Under the pieces are notes generated by a model. It did not search any database, was not told the origin of the DNA, and worked only from the letters and a program-made list of their open reading frames with translations. Below are positions 9,549 through 18,106 of a stretch of 64,000 bases of DNA, piece after piece. Each line of letters begins with the position of its first letter. Position 1 is the stretch's first letter. This stretch comes from Metallosphaera hakonensis JCM 8857 = DSM 7519 (GTDB taxonomy: Archaea; Thermoproteota; Thermoprotei_A; Sulfolobales; Sulfolobaceae). Position numbers and translations under genes: made by a program. Location of the stretch: contig NZ_CP029287.2 of NCBI RefSeq assembly GCF_003201675.2, forward strand, positions 62,001 through 126,000, given 5' to 3'.

Positions 9549-10355
9549 ATGATTGACTTCCACTTTCATGCACCTGTGAAGGAGTTTTTAGATTTTCTGG
9601 GCGAATTCTCTGAGCCTGCTATAAAATACTTCAACGCAAACGTTGAGATTAAGGAGTTAAAGGGGACCCTAGACCACTATGAGAGTCTAGGAATAAGGAG
9701 GTTTGTAGTGCTCCCCATAGACTCCACAACATTTCTAGGAAGGAGGATTCCCAACGAGATCGTGAAGGCTGATGATAGGATCGTAAGGTTTGTATCCGTT
9801 GATCCATTAAAGCCAAATGCTGTGGAGGAACTTAAGAAAGTCATTAAAGAGATCGAGCCGGTAGGTGTTAAGTTTCATCCTGAATTACAGGGGTTCCATC
9901 CCTTAGATGAGAGGGCAATAAAACTCTATAAAGTAATAGATGATCACGCCCTTACGGTCGTCTTTCACTCCGGGACATCTGGAATTGGAGCAGGTGTTAG
10001 GTCGAACATTAGGTTAGATTACGGAAGGCCTATCTATTTCGACGAAATAGCTGTAAGGTTCAAAAATATGAAAATTATTTTGGCCCATTTTGGATGGCCC
10101 TGGACCGAGGAGGCAATCGCTATTTCCTTGCATAAACCTAACGTGTATTTGGACCTCTCAGGGTGGGCTCCCAGATTCATTCCTGACGTTATATACAAGA
10201 ACGCTAAAAGGCTTAGCAATAAGCTGATCTTCGGCTCAGACTTTCCTTTAATAAGCCCAGAGAGGTGGATTAAGGAGTTTGGTGAGATTAATCTGAGCCA
10301 GGATATAAAGGATAGGATATTGAAGCTTAACGCCGAGAGGCTTATCTCAGATTGA
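9549..10355 (+). CDS. Amidohydrolase family 2 (ACMSD-like) metal-dependent hydrolase
   Basis: A 268-residue TIM-barrel hydrolase. The N-terminal metal-binding His pair is visible as HFH at 5-7, followed by KFHPE near 116-120, FHSG near 141, AHFGWPW near 179, and the final acidic ligand in FGSDFPLISPERW. This is the amidohydrolase-2 pattern, whose members decarboxylate or hydrolyse aromatic or carboxylated substrates; the substrate here cannot be deduced. A TATA-like CAATTTAATG lies about 26 bases before the ATG. The gene is monocistronic, with no pathway neighbour. Confidence 0.85.
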   Translation: MIDFHFHAPVKEFLDFLGEFSEPAIKYFNANVEIKELKGTLDHYESLGIRRFVVLPIDSTTFLGRRIPNEIVKADDRIVRFVSVDPLKPNAVEELKKVIKEIEPVGVKFHPELQGFHPLDERAIKLYKVIDDHALTVVFHSGTSGIGAGVRSNIRLDYGRPIYFDEIAVRFKNMKIILAHFGWPWTEEAIAISLHKPNVYLDLSGWAPRFIPDVIYKNAKRLSNKLIFGSDFPLISPERWIKEFGEINLSQDIKDRILKLNAERLISD

Positions 10356-10807
10356 GCATTATGTACATCCGTAGGTTCCTAAAAAATGTTCAGATTAAGC
10401 TTCTCATAGTAGTTTATGGATACTGCTGAGCTCTTGGAAGTATATATCATAATTACAATATACTAATCTAAAACCGTTGAATATGAACCGCTTTCAACTT
10501 CTTGAAGAGAATATCCCATATACGGAGAATAGTTCAAGAGACTACACTATATAGATGTGTAGAAAACGTCATTTTCAGGTGAAATATACAGCTGTAGCCG
10601 ATAACACCTATCCAGAGAAATAATTTGTATAAATTAAACAACCTCTCTTATCGGCCTTTTTCATATAAACAATACTTACAATGCTAAAAGATATAATTAT
10701 ATCTAGTTTATTTGATTCTCTTTAGGCAATAAATTTACAGAAACAATTACGTAAATCAACCTTTTATAAATAAAAGTTTATAATGTAGATCTATTATATT
10801 TGTTATC
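10356..10807. other. Intergenic region with one repeat copy and a promoter
   Basis: No gene is supported. It holds a copy of the short TIR repeat described at 17443-17509 (here about 10541-10605) and, at its right end, the promoter of the polyferredoxin gene: AGTTTATAA near 10775-10784, centred about 28 bases before the ATG at 10808. Confidence 0.6.
10541..10605 (+). repeat. Short TIR repeat, copy 1
   Basis: This shares the core TATAGATGTGTA, then CATTTTCAGGTGAAAT, then CAGCTGTA with the copies at 17443-17509 and 51017-51080. It is the most diverged of the three. The imperfect inverted ends could fold as a hairpin. Confidence 0.65.
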
Positions 10808-12727
10808 ATGAATCCTTTACAAATAGCAATACTAGTATATATAGTTGGAATGATGGTGGCTGATTTCATAATACTTTTCTTCGTATTACGTAAAAGTCTA
10901 GTAACGAGAAAAGTAATTCTTTTCGTATCTTCGATATTTCTCTATATGGCTGTAGAAGCTGCAGATATAGCATATATTTTATTTTATCACGGATCCATAT
11001 TTCTAGAACCAATTACCTTGCTTTTAGCTTCAATTCCAGCAGTGCTTTCGGTTAAAGTTGAGGATTCTGCGATCCAATGGAGATCAGACAAAGTTTCATC
11101 TATAACGTTAGCGTTAACACTGGTATTGGACGAATTGGCGATGGGATTTGCCTTTTCCTCCGCATTTGGTCCAAGACTAAATCCCGTGATTTCATCAGTA
11201 AGTAACATTGCGTTCGGAATAATGATGCTTAGCGATGCAATATTCTTCCTTGTAATTTCTCCCGTGAAGAACATGAAAGAAGTGGCCCTATTTTCTTTTG
11301 CCGTCTCCATGGCCTTCATGCCAAATATTTTCTTAACGTTTAAATCTTATATGACTCTAGTAGGTTCCACAGTCTCATCAATTGTCATGATTATAAACAT
11401 TATAACGTTATATCTAATCCAAATAAGAAGGATATCTTTCAATATGCAGCTACTATCGATTTCACTGGCCGGATTTGATCTCCTTATGATGATAGGACTT
11501 TCAACTTACGCAGCTTATAGTGATCTTTACATAATTTCAATTTCTATGATAATCTCTATGGTATGGTATTTCATACTTATATTCTATAAATTTTCTGATA
11601 GAAAAATTGAGACTGGAATAAAATATCCATTTGTGTTTTTAATTCTAATAAATTTGGCAGAACTTGCCATGGGGTTCGGAGAGAGCGTCCTGGGATTTAA
11701 CGTTACCAATTCCATCTTCATGGCGCATTCCATGGGATCAATGAAAACGCCCATGAGAAGCCCCTTCACGAATCCGTATTGGTGGGTCTTCCCAATGAAT
11801 CCTTTATCAATGGTGATTATGTCTTTCAAAAACGTACTAATGATCAGTCATAATATTATTTTTGCAGTTCTCTGGAGTTCTTATAATCTCGTCATGATGA
11901 CGACTATGATGCCATTCTATGTAATAATGATGGGAGCAGAGATGATATATCTAGTTTATGAGAGATTTAAGACAAGTCGAAATTCGCAAGTCAAGTATTG
12001 GGCTATAGCAATAATGATAGGAATGCCGATCTTTGTTTGGTTAATTCCATATTATACCAACTTTTACATATTCGGAATGAGTGGTATGATTTTCCCCATA
12101 ACAGTGATGGGATTCTCCATATCAATAATTGTTATAATCGTCGCATCTACCTTATTCGGCAAAAGGGCCTATTGTAATTTAGCTTGTATGTCAGCCCACA
12201 TGTGGACTAACGTGTTCTATGATAAATTTAAGCCTGAGAAAAACCATAGATTCTGGGATTACTTTAGATGGATTCCGTTTACATTCATGCTCATAACTTT
12301 TGGATATTGGTTCGCCATAGAGTTGGGAATATCTAAAACGCCTCACATTGGAATTACCGTCATAAATCCATTGGACTTGTTTGGTATGTTCACGTTAAAT
12401 TACATATGGTGGTTCTTCTTCTTTTTAACGCCTAAATTTGGCACATATTCTTGTTCTAGGCAGGGGTGGTGTGGATTCGGAACTTTTATAGGGTTATTTA
12501 ATAAGGTAGTATTCAAGATAAAAGCAAAAAATGTAGAGGATTGTCGATTATGTGATAACGTCCAGTGTGAAAAGGCTTGCCCAACCAAAGTTGAAATAAG
12601 GAAAGACGTATTGGCGAAAGGATTTAGTAATAGGATCAGCTGCGTGGGATGTGGAGATTGCGTGGAGGCATGTCCAAAGAATAACCTGGAAATATATGAT
12701 ATTACAAGGCTATTTAAGAGGGGATGA
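10808..12727 (+). CDS. Polytopic membrane protein with C-terminal 2[4Fe-4S] ferredoxin domain
   Basis: A 639-residue protein with about a dozen hydrophobic segments over residues 1-550, then a NapH/NosR-like part with [11 protein letters not shown] near 457 and [12 protein letters not shown] near 559, then two ferredoxin motifs at the C terminus ([14 protein letters not shown] and [12 protein letters not shown]). It should pass electrons at the cytoplasmic membrane, perhaps between quinol and a reductase or oxidase. The mid-region is unusually rich in Met and His ([12 protein letters not shown], then [17 protein letters not shown]), which suggests copper or other soft-metal binding. Related membrane ferredoxins occur with respiratory and iron-oxidation (fox) loci in Sulfolobales, but no such partner is adjacent, so I give no symbol. 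Confidence 0.8.
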   Translation: MNPLQIAILVYIVGMMVADFIILFFVLRKSLVTRKVILFVSSIFLYMAVEAADIAYILFYHGSIFLEPITLLLASIPAVLSVKVEDSAIQWRSDKVSSITLALTLVLDELAMGFAFSSAFGPRLNPVISSVSNIAFGIMMLSDAIFFLVISPVKNMKEVALFSFAVSMAFMPNIFLTFKSYMTLVGSTVSSIVMIINIITLYLIQIRRISFNMQLLSISLAGFDLLMMIGLSTYAAYSDLYIISISMIISMVWYFILIFYKFSDRKIETGIKYPFVFLILINLAELAMGFGESVLGFNVTNSIFMAHSMGSMKTPMRSPFTNPYWWVFPMNPLSMVIMSFKNVLMISHNIIFAVLWSSYNLVMMTTMMPFYVIMMGAEMIYLVYERFKTSRNSQVKYWAIAIMIGMPIFVWLIPYYTNFYIFGMSGMIFPITVMGFSISIIVIIVASTLFGKRAYCNLACMSAHMWTNVFYDKFKPEKNHRFWDYFRWIPFTFMLITFGYWFAIELGISKTPHIGITVINPLDLFGMFTLNYIWWFFFFLTPKFGTYSCSRQGWCGFGTFIGLFNKVVFKIKAKNVEDCRLCDNVQCEKACPTKVEIRKDVLAKGFSNRISCVGCGDCVEACPKNNLEIYDITRLFKRG

Positions 12728-13002
12728 TCAAAGTACATTTTAAAATTACATGAATCGAAAGAAAATTAACTCCATCAAACGAATTCTAAAGTAAGTTTAA
12801 CTTTGACGAAACTGGATAATTATCAATGCTTGTTATATAAGTGTAAGTAATCCCGTGTAGGTAACGCTAAAGTTCACATCTTGATCGGGTCCTCTGTAAG
12901 GTGAGCAGTCGAGGACAGAAGTGAGGGAGAGGAACTAAATCAGGATTTATCCCTTATCTTTTAGGGTTTGATTTTATCTTTATCCACGTTTCACTTACTC
13001 TC

Positions 13003-13725
13003 ATGCAGAGGACGAGGAATCACGCCGCATACTTCATGATACTTCTCACTTACGTTCTTTTCGTAGTGGCAGCCCCCAGACTCATAGATCTGATTATTGC
13101 CCCTCTCATGATCCTTCACGCGGTTACCGTGGATCTAACCTATAGCAAGATGCTCTCCAGGAAGCTGGGTAAGAGAGACTTCGGTTTGATGGCATTAAAC
13201 GCCGTCCCTTATCTCTTCCTTTTCAGGCTAACTCTACTGATCCCTGCCCTAATATTCTCCCTTTCCATTATTCTATCCTACTCCAAGATCAACGTGATCC
13301 CACAGGTGTTGGGAACCCTGGGACTTTCCTCCCTCTTGCTTCCTTGGATATCCATAGCCCAGAGCGTCACGCCACTGGACGTAGCAGTCTACATGGTGTG
13401 GTGCGCTTACACCCTTGTGGAGTCCATCTACGTTGAATACAAGTTGCCTTTCAGGAACCTAAGAGCTGGGATCGTGAGGATAGTTTGGGCGCTATCTCTC
13501 TTGATATGTGTAATTACGTCGTTGGCTTTCCCTCCAGTCCTTGTGTCACTGGTGGAGCCCAGCATTAGGTTCATGAGACCGGGGGAGAAGCTGAGAAGTG
13601 CCTCTCAAATAAAGGAGCTAGGAAAGAGAGGAAGTAAAAGGACAATTCTTCTGTTCGCCCTCCTTGCTGTTGCGCTTATCCTTTATCACACTCCCCTAAC
13701 TGTGCCTGCCCTACTTCCCTGGTGA
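13003..13725 (+). CDS. Polytopic membrane protein, YwiC-like
   Basis: A 240-residue protein with about seven hydrophobic helices and a basic C-terminal loop (KLRSASQIKELGKRGSKR) before a last helix. The N terminus (RTRNHAAYFMILLTYVLF) loosely resembles YwiC-type membrane proteins, which are often found beside nitrate or nitrite genes, though that match is weak. It sits 28 bases before a second membrane protein and is probably co-transcribed with it and with an HTH_10 regulator. TATA-like TTTTATCTTT precedes the ATG by about 26 bases. Confidence 0.65.
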   Translation: MQRTRNHAAYFMILLTYVLFVVAAPRLIDLIIAPLMILHAVTVDLTYSKMLSRKLGKRDFGLMALNAVPYLFLFRLTLLIPALIFSLSIILSYSKINVIPQVLGTLGLSSLLLPWISIAQSVTPLDVAVYMVWCAYTLVESIYVEYKLPFRNLRAGIVRIVWALSLLICVITSLAFPPVLVSLVEPSIRFMRPGEKLRSASQIKELGKRGSKRTILLFALLAVALILYHTPLTVPALLPW

Positions 13726-13753
13726 TCCCTAAATGGTAAGGGTGTGATCTCTT

Positions 13754-14875
13754 ATGGGACGGATCAAACTCAATATCATGAAGTCGGGTCTCATCCTCTT
13801 ACTCTTGGGAATAGCGTTCCTGATGCTCGGGGGAGTTCCGGCGGTACTAAACTTCATGGATAATCAGGGTTTCCCAGTCCCCCTACCTACAACCTTGTTC
13901 AGTGCTCACTGGTTCCTCATGATCTACGGTTTCTTCCTCCTTCTCATAGGTAACGAGCTCCTTGTGGCACTGAGTAACGAGTGGAGCGGTAGGACTGCCC
14001 CCACCTGGCTTATCTTGGTCTTCGGTGTCACAGTTCTGATCGGGAACGTCCTTCAAGAAGCGGGTTCAATTCTCTCGTATTATGTCATCTTGCTTGCCCT
14101 TGTAATTCTCATGAACTACTCTAGGACGTATCTCTCCACGTCTAAAATTGGACTCAGGCCCACTGCGTATAATTACCTGCTTTTCGTCACTCTCCTGATT
14201 TCCTCCCTCGTCGTTAGCTTCCAGGCCGTTTTCGATTTGCCGTGGTTGGGCCTGATCTTCCCCAGCTTGACAATATTCGCGATTATGAGTCGTGACCTCG
14301 GCCTAGTTTTAGGCGGGAAGAGGATAAACCAGGGGGAGATGACCCTAGCCTACCTTTTCCTTGCCCTAGGCCTCCTAAGTTACGGGAGTTCCCTCTCCCC
14401 GATCTCCATGATTCTAGCTTGGGTTCTCTCCCTTCACGCGTCTGGGATACCCTGGGCAAAGGGGAGGAGATACCCCAGGGTTGCCTTATCCCTCGCGTGG
14501 GCTTGGCTCCTGGTCTCGGCCCTGGCTCAAGGTAATTACGACTCCTTCATCCACTCCATAGCATTAGGTTTCCTCTTCAACACGGTCTTTGGAGTGGATT
14601 CGGTACTCATGGACATGTTGATCGGGGTATTCGGGAGGAGAGTTTCAGTGAAACCGTCTTATCTCCCCCTGGTTCTCCTGAATCTGGGCCTAATCATGCG
14701 TATAGCCTTCGACCTCGGGATGAGTTCCCCTATCCTCTTCCTTTCAGCTCCCCTTCAGGGAATCGGTATATTGTCCTTTTACGTGCTGACTTTCAGACAA
14801 GTAATACCCCAGGTGAGAAACATTGATAAGAGCAAAGACCTTATCATTAAGGGTGAGAGGCCCAATAGAAGTTGA
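13754..14875 (+). CDS. Polytopic membrane protein, NnrS-like
   Basis: A 373-residue protein with about 12 hydrophobic helices. Conserved-looking His positions lie in SAHWFLMIYGF near residue 54 and in FIHSIALGFLF near 270, the same placement as the His motifs of NnrS, a haem- and copper-containing membrane protein tied to nitric-oxide stress. It overlaps the following regulator gene, so the two are coupled. If it is NnrS-like, this three-gene unit would deal with NO or a related reactive gas. The family call is based only on layout and His positions. Confidence 0.55.
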   Translation: MGRIKLNIMKSGLILLLLGIAFLMLGGVPAVLNFMDNQGFPVPLPTTLFSAHWFLMIYGFFLLLIGNELLVALSNEWSGRTAPTWLILVFGVTVLIGNVLQEAGSILSYYVILLALVILMNYSRTYLSTSKIGLRPTAYNYLLFVTLLISSLVVSFQAVFDLPWLGLIFPSLTIFAIMSRDLGLVLGGKRINQGEMTLAYLFLALGLLSYGSSLSPISMILAWVLSLHASGIPWAKGRRYPRVALSLAWAWLLVSALAQGNYDSFIHSIALGFLFNTVFGVDSVLMDMLIGVFGRRVSVKPSYLPLVLLNLGLIMRIAFDLGMSSPILFLSAPLQGIGILSFYVLTFRQVIPQVRNIDKSKDLIIKGERPNRS

Positions 14876-15509
14876 GTTGTACGTGAGACGAGAAGACTGT
14901 AAAGTGATGCAGGTAATGGGGGATAGGCACTCCGTGATAGAGCAGATCATGCCCAAGCTCGGGTTCACGGACCACTTGATCAAGGCAGACGTGGATCCGG
15001 TCCTCAAGGGCGAACTTAGGGAGAGAGGGGTTAGGGTCATGAACCTCGGTGACAGGAAGATCTGGGCCAGGGCCCCGAGTTGCTCGGCCTGTAGGTTCCT
15101 CACCGGTTCAGACGCCATGGTTCTCAGTGCCTGGCCCTTGAGTAAGGACGAAATAGTCTATAGGCTTCTAGTTCCGTCCATGGCCTACTTAAAGGAGCTT
15201 CTTTCCGAGCTCAACAGACTTAACATGAAACCTAGGGTACTGAGATCCACGGAACCGCGCGCGAACACCGAGAACGGCCTGACTCCCAGACAACTTCAGG
15301 CTCTAATGCTGGCATATAAGAAGGGATTCTTCAACGTGGAGAGGAAGTCGACACTAACGGATTTGGCTAACGCCATGGGAATAAAGCCTCCATCTGCAGA
15401 GGAACTATTGCGCAGAGCTCTACAGAAAGTGGTCGGAGACTACTTGAGAGGCCTGGAGAAAGGTGACAAGCAAGTTGAAAAAAGAGTAAACCCTAACCTT
15501 TTAGGGTAG
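14853..15509 (+). CDS. HTH_10 (bacterio-opsin-activator type) transcription regulator
   Basis: The C-terminal segment LTPRQLQALMLAYKKGFF, followed by TLTDLANAMGI and an E-L-LRRA helix, is the HTH_10 fold of archaeal regulators. The N-terminal half carries four cysteines (REDCKV, SCSACRF), resembling the redox- or gas-sensing Cys clusters of NarO/DmsR-type regulators in haloarchaea. I prefer the GTG at 14853; a TTG at 14823 in the same frame would lengthen the overlap with the membrane-protein gene from 23 to 53 bases. Likely role: controlling the preceding membrane proteins in response to redox or NO. Confidence 0.75.
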   Translation: MRGPIEVELYVRREDCKVMQVMGDRHSVIEQIMPKLGFTDHLIKADVDPVLKGELRERGVRVMNLGDRKIWARAPSCSACRFLTGSDAMVLSAWPLSKDEIVYRLLVPSMAYLKELLSELNRLNMKPRVLRSTEPRANTENGLTPRQLQALMLAYKKGFFNVERKSTLTDLANAMGIKPPSAEELLRRALQKVVGDYLRGLEKGDKQVEKRVNPNLLG

Positions 15510-15531
15510 TCATTTAAATTCGCGCGCCCAC

Positions 15532-16089
15532 ATGGTTGTCGTGTCATCCCTCTTTGAGAGCATAAAGTCATGGGAGTTCAGGCCTTATAGGAGAATGGGA
15601 GTGACCATAGACGAGGAAATGTTTTACGCTAAGTTGCTGGGAAAGTTCGCTAGCTCCCTGAATCCCAGTAGGGTACTTGACGTGGGTTGTGGAAATTGCC
15701 TATTCACTCTAGTCCTTAAGACCAGCTTCCCGGAACTCGAGATTGCCTCTCTCGATCTATGGAACGACGAAATGACTGTCGCCGAGGTGAAAGGCTACCT
15801 TAAGAACGTGGATAGCAACCTGATACAGAACTTATTTCCTCTCCCCTTCAGAGATGACTACTTCGACCTCGTCTACGCTCCACTATACTTCTATAACGTC
15901 ACGAGAGATAGGAGGGAGGAACTGGCGTTGGAGCTTTTCAGAGTTGTGAAACCTAGGTCCTTCCTTGTCATAATTGACCTTGAGATAGTGAGGAATTTGA
16001 GGAAGAGTTTCCTTAAGGCGGGATTTGAGGAGAGAACTTATTACGCTAATCAAGGCGTGTTTTTCTCGTTGATGGAGAAGCGAGGATGA
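15532..16089 (+). CDS. Class I SAM-dependent methyltransferase
   Basis: A 185-residue Rossmann-type methyltransferase. Motif I is VLDVGCGNCLFTL (about 45-57), an acidic residue ends strand 2 (IASLDLWN), and LPFRDDYFDLVYAPLYFY is the post-motif loop of class I enzymes. The substrate is unknown. An alternative GTG start at 15541 lies about 26 bases after ATTTAAATT at 15512-15519 and would suit a leaderless transcript better than the ATG at 15532. A decayed tnpB tail lies immediately downstream. Confidence 0.8.
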   Translation: MVVVSSLFESIKSWEFRPYRRMGVTIDEEMFYAKLLGKFASSLNPSRVLDVGCGNCLFTLVLKTSFPELEIASLDLWNDEMTVAEVKGYLKNVDSNLIQNLFPLPFRDDYFDLVYAPLYFYNVTRDRREELALELFRVVKPRSFLVIIDLEIVRNLRKSFLKAGFEERTYYANQGVFFSLMEKRG

Positions 16090-16107
16090 CTCGAGGAAAA
16101 CTGATCA

Positions 16108-16235
16108 CCTGGGATCTCTGATCTTCTAGACTGCCCGCCAAAATGAGAGATGTAAATCCATAGCGAGAACGACGGACCACCTTAAAGGGGAACCTCGCCT
16201 ATTCAGGGTAGGGAGAAAGTTAGTTGGTTTACTTA
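16108..16235 (+). repeat. Decayed tnpB 3' end (relic)
   Basis: Translated with one frameshift, these bases give SL-F-TARQ, then MRDVNP, then GEPRLFRVGRKLVGL, the same C-terminal tail as the disrupted tnpB at 6002-7716. The nucleotide match is clearest at TGAGAGATGTAAAT and GGGGAACCTCGCC. No upstream part of the gene remains. Confidence 0.65.
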
Positions 16236-16580
16236 ATCGATCGGTAAGCCCAGAAAACCTTCCTCTCTCCCCCAGACTTTCTTCGCTCCTTTCATCAGCT
16301 TATATCCGTCCTTTTCCTCTGGGGATATGACCACGAAGTCTACGTTTCCCTTAATGAAAGGGGATATCATCTCCATTCTCTCAACTACCCCAATCCCTTT
16401 TATCCCTTCTATTACGAAAATAAGATCGATGTCGCTGGTGTCCTTGTAGTCTCCCCTGGCTCTCGATCCAAAGACGTACACTTCTTTAAGTGGAAAATTC
16501 TCAGCTAGCTGGTATATTATTTTCTGAACCATATTCTCCATCCTCTTCTGACTTTCCACTGCAGATTTTGATCTAACCAT
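16233..16580 (-). CDS. MNT-family nucleotidyltransferase (antitoxin partner of HEPN protein)
   Basis: A 115-residue minimal nucleotidyltransferase. The active-site signature is complete: GSRARGD at 38-44 and SDIDLIF at 49-55, with a later Asp in GNVDFVV. In MNT-HEPN modules this enzyme AMPylates or otherwise silences the HEPN ribonuclease. The likely start is the internal ATG at 16541 (MENMVQK), which cuts the overlap with the upstream HEPN gene to 25 bases. The two genes form one minus-strand operon. Confidence 0.85.
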   Translation of the reverse strand: MVRSKSAVESQKRMENMVQKIIYQLAENFPLKEVYVFGSRARGDYKDTSDIDLIFVIEGIKGIGVVERMEMISPFIKGNVDFVVISPEEKDGYKLMKGAKKVWGREEGFLGLPID

Positions 16581-16948
16581 TCCAATACCTCCTTACAACT
16601 CCTTAGAATACGCTCACTGGTCTCCGCGTCATATATTTGCGCAGGGAGGGAATCGGATACGTCAGGGTATGTACTTAATGTATAGTGCGGTATGATCTGA
16701 TTCACTGCCTTCTTCACATTATTGGGGATCTGAACACCTAAATCCGTTTCTATTATCTCAAGCAAATCCGAGAGCGAATGGGTTTTACCTGGATCCTTTC
16801 TTCCCTTAATTAGTAAAGCCTTAAGCCCTTTCTCCACGCTCTGATGACAAAAGAACACAGAGGCGTAGTACCTACCATTTTCGTGGAGGATTTCAGCAGT
16901 TTTCAAATCCTCTTTGGCCTGATTAATCCACTTCTTGTATTCCTCCAT
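16517..16948 (-). CDS. HEPN-domain protein (putative toxin of MNT-HEPN pair)
   Basis: This all-helical HEPN protein has the usual WINQAKEDLKTAE helix followed by YYASVFFCHQSVEKGLKAL. An R-x6-H sequence (RKDPGKTH) may correspond to the RNase motif of HEPN toxins. Starting at ATG 16948 gives 143 residues; the frame can be extended to an ATG at 16969, but a TATA box (ATAATATAAGG, complement, about 16969-16979) is centred 26 bases upstream of 16948, which favours the shorter form. Together with the MNT gene it forms a type VII-like toxin-antitoxin unit. Confidence 0.85.
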   Translation of the reverse strand: MEEYKKWINQAKEDLKTAEILHENGRYYASVFFCHQSVEKGLKALLIKGRKDPGKTHSLSDLLEIIETDLGVQIPNNVKKAVNQIIPHYTLSTYPDVSDSLPAQIYDAETSERILRSCKEVLEWLDQNLQWKVRRGWRIWFRK

Positions 16949-17255
16949 GAGAAGTGCTCGATATCCCATAATATAAGGTTTCAGATGCGAGTTGCCTCGT
17001 AGTTTACTTCAATTATCTATGCGCAAAGCTCATATGTCTCTTCTAAATTTAAACTTAATATCGACTTAAAAATGGATTTTTCGTCGAATTTGATAAAATT
17101 TTAGGTAGTCCACCGAACATTAGCTAAAGGGGTTATTCTCGGGATAGAGAATCACAATCCATCAGATTCCAAACAGAAATCTTCGAGATATGGCTCGACT
17201 AAACTCTGTCACGAGACTGAACGTTGGGATAAACTTGACGAACATTGACCAGAGT

Positions 17256-17417
17256 GAGCGATTCAGGTTTCCATTGCGAATTGTAATTATGGCAAAGATA
17301 GACTAAATAAAGGAAATTGTTAAGCACGAATCCTTACCAGTTCATACGAGAATCTTCAATTAAATTCATTCTATTTCTATAAATAAACTGAATTCGCGAA
17401 GGAGACGTGAATCGCCC
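17256..17417 (+). mobile_element. 162-bp IS256-related MITE, copy 1
   Basis: The ends are GAGCGATTCAGGTTTCC and the complement of GGAGACGTGAATCGCCC. It matches the copy at 30518-30679 over its full length (same 162 bp) and its first 30 bases resemble the end of the IS256-family element at 30963. No flanking duplication survives here, so this insertion is probably older. Confidence 0.75.
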
Positions 17418-17442
17418 AACTGTTTTCTTAGGTAGTTTCTGA

Positions 17443-17509
17443 GGCTTCCATGTATAGATGTGTAAGAAACGTTATTTTCAGGTAAAATACACAACTGTAC
17501 CCGGTAGCC
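17443..17509 (+). repeat. Short TIR repeat, copy 2 (67 bp)
   Basis: The imperfect inverted ends are GGCTTCCATGTATAGATGTG and the complement of the right end, GGCTACCGGGTACAGTTGTG. Other copies lie at 10541-10605 and, inverted, at 51017-51080. It is non-coding and may be a MITE or a structured RNA. Confidence 0.7.
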
Positions 17510-17558
17510 CCTAGTTTCTATCAGCTTAAGATCATCATTTTTCTCAACCAATAAACCC

Positions 17559-17626
17559 TAGTATTTCTGACAAGTTCTCAGCTAGGGATAAGAGATGTCT
17601 AGGTCAAATACTTACTGGAACTACTA
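17559..17626 (+). mobile_element. 68-bp MITE, copy 1 (CC target duplication)
   Basis: It starts TAGTATTTCTGACAAG and ends CTGGAACTACTA. CC precedes and follows it. The interior (CTCAGCTAGGG-TAAGAGATG) is nearly identical to the copy that interrupts a transposase gene at 27227-27294. Confidence 0.75.
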
Positions 17627-17749
17627 CCGTACGGAGATCTGAATCGTGATCTTAAATCGCTCCCTTACATTGCCAAAAGCCGAATCCTCCCTCCTTGACA
17701 TGGGAAAAGAATCATTAAAACCCTCAAAAAATTGTTAATGACAGGCTTA

Positions 17750-18106
17750 TCACTTCTTGACCTTAATTAGATAGCTGAAGAGTAGGGCACTCAATAATGA
17801 TATTATGCTATAAATTAATGGATAAAGGAAGATTACTAACAATGAATTGATTCCAATTAGCTGTCCAATTATTTCTCCAATCTTATTAACGTCATTAATG
17901 GGATAGATCGCATAGAGAGAAAGCGAGGACAAGAGTCCTATTAGGAAGCCTCCCATCACCGAATATTTTCTGCTCAATAGTCCTAGGGGAACTCCTACAA
18001 TTATCGCCGTAAATGGATATGATACAAATATCTGCATGGAGTACGCCAATACTATGGACGAGATGATAGCAATATTGTAAATAACGTTTGACCTTGTCAT
18101 TATCAC
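17750..18106 (-). CDS. Small polytopic membrane protein
   Basis: A 118-residue protein with four hydrophobic helices and almost no polar loops; the C terminus is SYLIKVKK. It overlaps the end of the upstream acylase gene by 4 bases and so is co-translated with it on the minus strand. No family is recognised. It may be a helper or transport partner for the secreted hydrolase. Confidence 0.65.
   Translation of the reverse strand: MIMTRSNVIYNIAIISSIVLAYSMQIFVSYPFTAIIVGVPLGLLSRKYSVMGGFLIGLLSSLSLYAIYPINDVNKIGEIIGQLIGINSLLVIFLYPLIYSIISLLSALLFSYLIKVKK

Larger units (their letters stand above)
16970..17749. other. Intergenic zone made largely of miniature elements
   Basis: No gene is supported over about 780 bases. 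Three separate repeat copies lie in a row: a 162-bp IS256-derived MITE (17256-17417), the short TIR repeat (17443-17509) and the 68-bp MITE (17559-17626). The bases before 17256 look featureless apart from the HEPN promoter. Confidence 0.6.

Noticed and set aside
12885-12940. Sequence resembling the 3' end of the DHA2 exporter gene (AGTCGAGGACAGA)
   Set aside because: The match is short and low-complexity; a gene fragment cannot be claimed.
17366-17551. A 61-codon minus-strand frame
   Set aside because: It is built from three repeat copies (162-bp MITE end, short TIR repeat and spacer).
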